Positions 61,720 through 64,000 of a DNA stretch of 64,000 nucleotides are shown here, piece after piece. Location: the NCBI RefSeq assembly GCF_009184425.1, contig NZ_WELG01000001.1, positions 1,611,870 to 1,675,869 of the forward strand. The letters are read 5' to 3'. The DNA is from Flagellimonas olearia. GTDB lineage: Bacteria > Bacteroidota > Bacteroidia > Flavobacteriales > Flavobacteriaceae. The translations under genes were made by a program, and so were the position numbers. Under the pieces are notes generated by a model. It searched no databases. It saw only the letters and a program-made list of their open reading frames with translations, and was not told the origin of the DNA. Within the stretch, counting starts at the first letter, position 1; each line of letters starts with the position of its first letter.

Positions 61720-61759
61720 GGTCGGTTCTATGTTTGGTTAATTTGTTGTTCTCTGTAAG

Positions 61760-61785
61760 GACGATGGAAAAAAAGTAACGTTGCA
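61760..61785 (-). promoter_or_regulatory. ECF-type promoter of the sigma/anti-sigma operon (TGCAAC-N16-CGTC)
   Basis: On the minus strand TGCAAC (61785-61780) and CGTC (61763-61760) are 16 nt apart, like group-IV promoters (TGAAAC/TGTAAC with CGTC). The leader to the GTG is about 33 nt. Confidence 0.6.
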
Positions 61786-61813
61786 AAATAGTCTTCTTTT
61801 GGCGGTTTTTTAA

Positions 61814-61845
61814 CAAAAAAATCCCGTTGAGCGCTCAACGGGATT
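61814..61845 (-). terminator. Terminator of the ohr gene
   Basis: AATCCCGTTGAGC/GCTCAACGGGATT is a perfect 26-bp palindrome (61820-61845), followed on the minus strand by a T tract, 26 bp after the ohr stop. Confidence 0.85.
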
Positions 61846-61871
61846 CCTTTCAATATGTATAAATTCAACTC

Positions 61872-62297
61872 TTACTCGTCCATAAGAAGATTCAAGTGTA
61901 CGGTAATATTATCCCGTGTGGCCTTGCTGTACGGACAAATCTCATGGGCTGCATTGATCAAGGTCTCCCCCATTTGCTTATCCACGGTAGGAAGATAGGA
62001 ATCCAAGGTGGCTTCCAAATAAAAACCATCTTCTTCCTTATTGAACTCGATCGTGGCGGTAACACTATAATCGCCCAAATCCTCAATATGGTGCTCCCTG
62101 GCCACAGCCTCCAAAGCTCCTGCAAAGCAAGTGGAATATGCCGCAGCGAAAAGTTCTTCGGGATTGGTGGATGCTGCATTGGGTTTTCCTTTGGAATTGG
62201 GCATGCTGATATCAAAATCGATCACACCGTCCTCACTCTGCACATGCCCTGACCGTCCCCCTGTGTTGGTAGCCTTACTCTCAAAAATAGTTTTCAT
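61872..62297 (-). CDS. ohr: Organic hydroperoxide resistance protein Ohr (OsmC family)
   Basis: 141 residues. The two redox cysteines are present as AAAYSTCFAGALEAVAR near 50 and HEICPYSKATRDNITVHL near 117, with TNTGGRSGHVQSEDGVIDFD at the N-terminus. The signature points to Ohr rather than OsmC. It reduces organic hydroperoxides using lipoamide or dithiols. Open frame extends upstream to 62372, but the conserved N-terminus starts at the ATG at 62297. An inverted repeat GGGCA-A-TGCCC (62332-62342) in its upstream region could be an OhrR-type operator; no ohrR gene is in the window. Confidence 0.9.
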   Translation of the reverse strand: MKTIFESKATNTGGRSGHVQSEDGVIDFDISMPNSKGKPNAASTNPEELFAAAYSTCFAGALEAVAREHHIEDLGDYSVTATIEFNKEEDGFYLEATLDSYLPTVDKQMGETLINAAHEICPYSKATRDNITVHLNLLMDE

Positions 62298-62523
62298 CTG
62301 TAAAATGTTTATTAAGTTCCTAAAATGGATGGGGCAATGCCCACCTTCCATATTTATATGAGAAGTTACCATTTGTAGACGGATGTCCCTAATTACAGTT
62401 ATTAAATTTGTGTGAAATAGTATGGATTCTGCCTATTCGGAAGCAGTTGCCACAATCAAACCCAATACGGGATAACCCGCAAAAACTTTATACCTTAGTG
62501 GTCCGACTCCATTACAAAACATC

Positions 62524-63567
62524 TTGGCCAACAAAAAAAACACAACTCCCGGCACCATTTCCAAAATCCAGGAACTACGGAAACAGGAAATTTCCACGGA
62601 CACCTTGACCCAAGGCATCTTTGAAGGAAACAAAGCGCTATTGGCCAAAGCAATTACCTTGCTGGAGAGTACCAATCCTGAGCATTTTGAAAAGGCCAAC
62701 ACTGTTATAGAAAAGTGCCTTGCCCAGCCTAATTCCAGCATCCGTCTGGGAATTACCGGTGTTCCGGGAGTGGGAAAAAGCTCATTTATTGAAGCCTTGG
62801 GCACCTTATTGACCTCAAAAGGAAAAAAGGTGGCCGTTTTGGCGGTAGACCCCACAAGTTCCTTGAGCAAAGGCAGTATTCTTGGAGACAAGACCCGAAT
62901 GCAATCCCTCTCCAAGGACCCCAACGCCTTTATCAGGCCCTCCCCTTCAGGCAGTTCTTTGGGAGGAGTGGCCCAAAAGACAAGGGAAAGTATCATCTTG
63001 TGCGAAGCAGCTGGATACGATGTCATTCTGGTGGAAACCGTTGGTGTGGGACAAAGTGAAATTGCGGTACACAGCATGGTGGATTTCTTTTTGCTCTTGA
63101 AATTATCCGGAGCGGGCGATGAACTGCAGGGCATTAAACGGGGCATCATGGAAATGGCCGATGCCATTGCCATCAACAAGGCCGATGGTGACAATTTGGA
63201 ACGGGCCAAACTGGCTGCCACTGAATTTTCAAGGGCCCTCCACCTCTATCCACCCAAAGCCAATGGATGGGTTCCCAAAGTTTTGAAATGCTCTGCCACC
63301 GAGAATAGAGGCATTCAGGAGATATGGGGCATGGTTGAAGATTTTGTGGGACAGAATCGGGAAAATGGCCATTTCATAAAAAACCGGCAGTTGCAGAACC
63401 GAAATTGGTTCATTCAAACCGTTGATGAACAGATCAAACAATTTTTTCATCAAAAAGAATCGTTCAACAAGGCCCAGAAAAAAATGCTGAAGGCTATTGA
63501 CGAGCATAAAATCTCCCCCTTTTATGCCGCAAAGGTCCTATTGGAAGATATTACCAAGGAACTTTAA
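62524..63567 (+). CDS. meaB: Methylmalonyl-CoA mutase-associated GTPase MeaB, TTG start
   Basis: 347 residues of the ArgK/MeaB G3E GTPase family: Walker A GITGVPGVGKSSFIEALGTL near 79, DPTSSLSKGSILGDKTRMQS, SGSSLGGVAQKTRES, the switch VETVGVGQSEIAVHSMVDFF near 177, and the guanine-specificity NKADGDN near 219. It guards cofactor loading of methylmalonyl-CoA mutase, whose genes are not in the window. TTG at 62524 is the start: no ATG precedes the conserved region, and the next in-frame one is far inside. The PduO-type adenosyltransferase at 47.6 kb belongs to the same pathway. Confidence 0.92.
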   Translation: MANKKNTTPGTISKIQELRKQEISTDTLTQGIFEGNKALLAKAITLLESTNPEHFEKANTVIEKCLAQPNSSIRLGITGVPGVGKSSFIEALGTLLTSKGKKVAVLAVDPTSSLSKGSILGDKTRMQSLSKDPNAFIRPSPSGSSLGGVAQKTRESIILCEAAGYDVILVETVGVGQSEIAVHSMVDFFLLLKLSGAGDELQGIKRGIMEMADAIAINKADGDNLERAKLAATEFSRALHLYPPKANGWVPKVLKCSATENRGIQEIWGMVEDFVGQNRENGHFIKNRQLQNRNWFIQTVDEQIKQFFHQKESFNKAQKKMLKAIDEHKISPFYAAKVLLEDITKEL

Positions 63568-63577
63568 ATAAAAGCAA

Positions 63578-63585
63578 TAAATTTG
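63578..63585 (+). promoter_or_regulatory. -7 box for the GT2 glycosyltransferase gene (TAAATTTG)
   Basis: TAAATTTG lies 17 nt before the ATG at 63603, in the 35-bp gap after meaB. Confidence 0.5.
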
Positions 63586-63602
63586 CAAAGATTTCAACAC
63601 GA

Positions 63603-64000
63603 ATGAGCACCGTAACCGATTCCCTTTTATCCATAGTAGTCCCGTTGTACAATGAAGAGGATAACGTAGTACTTCTTACCCAAAAGATCCACGAGAGTCT
63701 TGAAGGATACAACTACCAAATTGTCTATGTGGACGATTTTTCAACGGATAAGACCCGTATAAAGGTCAAGGAAATGGATGACTCCAAAGTCCATTTGATC
63801 GAGTTGAAGAAGAACTATGGACAAAGTTTGGCCTTGGCCGCCGGTATTGACTATGCCGAAGGGGAATACATCATCACCATGGATGGGGACCTTCAAAATG
63901 ACCCTTCCGACATTCCCCAAATGTTGACATATGCCGTAAGTGGGGAGTACGATGTGGTCACGGGCATCCGTCAGAAAAGAAAGGATTCCCTCATTAAAAA
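63603..64000 (+). CDS. GT2-family glycosyltransferase, C-terminus cut by window edge
   Basis: The visible 132 codons encode a GT-A glycosyltransferase N-terminus: LLSIVVPLYNEEDNVVLLTQ, VYVDDFSTDKTR, ELKKNYGQSLALAAGIDYAE and the DxD-type metal motif YIITMDGDLQNDPSD (residues about 90-104). The pattern is that of dolichol-phosphate mannose synthase and undecaprenyl-phosphate sugar transferases (often called GtrB or ArnC-like), which attach a sugar to a lipid carrier. The membrane segments that would confirm this lie beyond the window. Confidence 0.88.
   Translation, partial: MSTVTDSLLSIVVPLYNEEDNVVLLTQKIHESLEGYNYQIVYVDDFSTDKTRIKVKEMDDSKVHLIELKKNYGQSLALAAGIDYAEGEYIITMDGDLQNDPSDIPQMLTYAVSGEYDVVTGIRQKRKDSLIK

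Overview
The window comes from a member of the Bacteroidota, almost certainly a marine Flavobacteriaceae; a genus near Muricauda/Flagellimonas is my guess and is not proven. The support is the gliding lipoprotein GldI beside a cyclophilin-FKBP lipoprotein, a Fur protein of the flavobacterial type, a RecQ without zinc cysteines, a 1120-residue SecA, DUF3810, DUF4105/Lnb, DUF6503 and CCC-motif proteins, and many -7 boxes of the Bacteroidota form TAnnTTTG. Coding density is high. I found no tRNA, rRNA, insertion sequence, prophage or CRISPR array, so this is core chromosome with a few small accessory patches.

Layout. 0-4.2 kb: ndk (cut by the window edge) and a PhoD-like lipoprotein face the operon nrnA-gldI-PPIase. 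4.2-9.6 kb: DUF3810 and two amidohydrolase-fold genes. 9.6-17.2 kb: DUF6503 lipoprotein, TrmH-type methyltransferase, M48 protease, Rel, Fur, PurA and Dps. 17.3-27.6 kb: OstA-like protein, class III aminotransferase, TPR protein, two tandem DUF368/PopT transporters, AroE, DUF349 protein and a methyltransferase. 27.6-30.1 kb (minus): coiled-coil protein, ZapA, a 6S-like RNA and RNase Y. 30.2-37.2 kb: M23 peptidase, a collapsed TonB-receptor gene, cysteine desulfurase, Smr protein and a cassette of four small membrane proteins (DUF2752, CCC motif, CD225/dispanin, DUF2752). 37.2-47.5 kb: RecQ, KdsD, TatC, an AhpD-like protein, LptB, PssA, Lnb-like acyltransferase, ABC-F protein. 47.5-57.6 kb: an 11-copy heptamer array, cobalamin adenosyltransferase, DUF2795, SecA, histidine kinase, M14 peptidase, amidohydrolase. 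57.7-64 kb: two tiny exported or membrane ORFs, MsrA, an ECF sigma/anti-sigma/DUF4097 operon with a visible ECF promoter, Ohr, MeaB and the start of a GT2 glycosyltransferase.

Functional themes. Envelope biogenesis dominates: LptB, OstA-like protein, KdsD, PopT homologues, Lnb, SecA, TatC, PssA, M23 peptidase and GldI. Oxidative and iron stress functions are scattered (Dps with a CRP-like operator, Fur, MsrA, Ohr, the AhpD-like protein). Stringent response (Rel), RNA turnover (NrnA, RNase Y) and the 6S-like RNA form a growth-control theme.

The items most worth a second look are the four-gene small membrane cassette, the ncRNA squeezed between zapA and rny, the TonB-receptor remnant, the heptamer array, the CRP-like site at dps, and the ECF operon whose last gene has a long coiled coil inside a beta-repeat protein.
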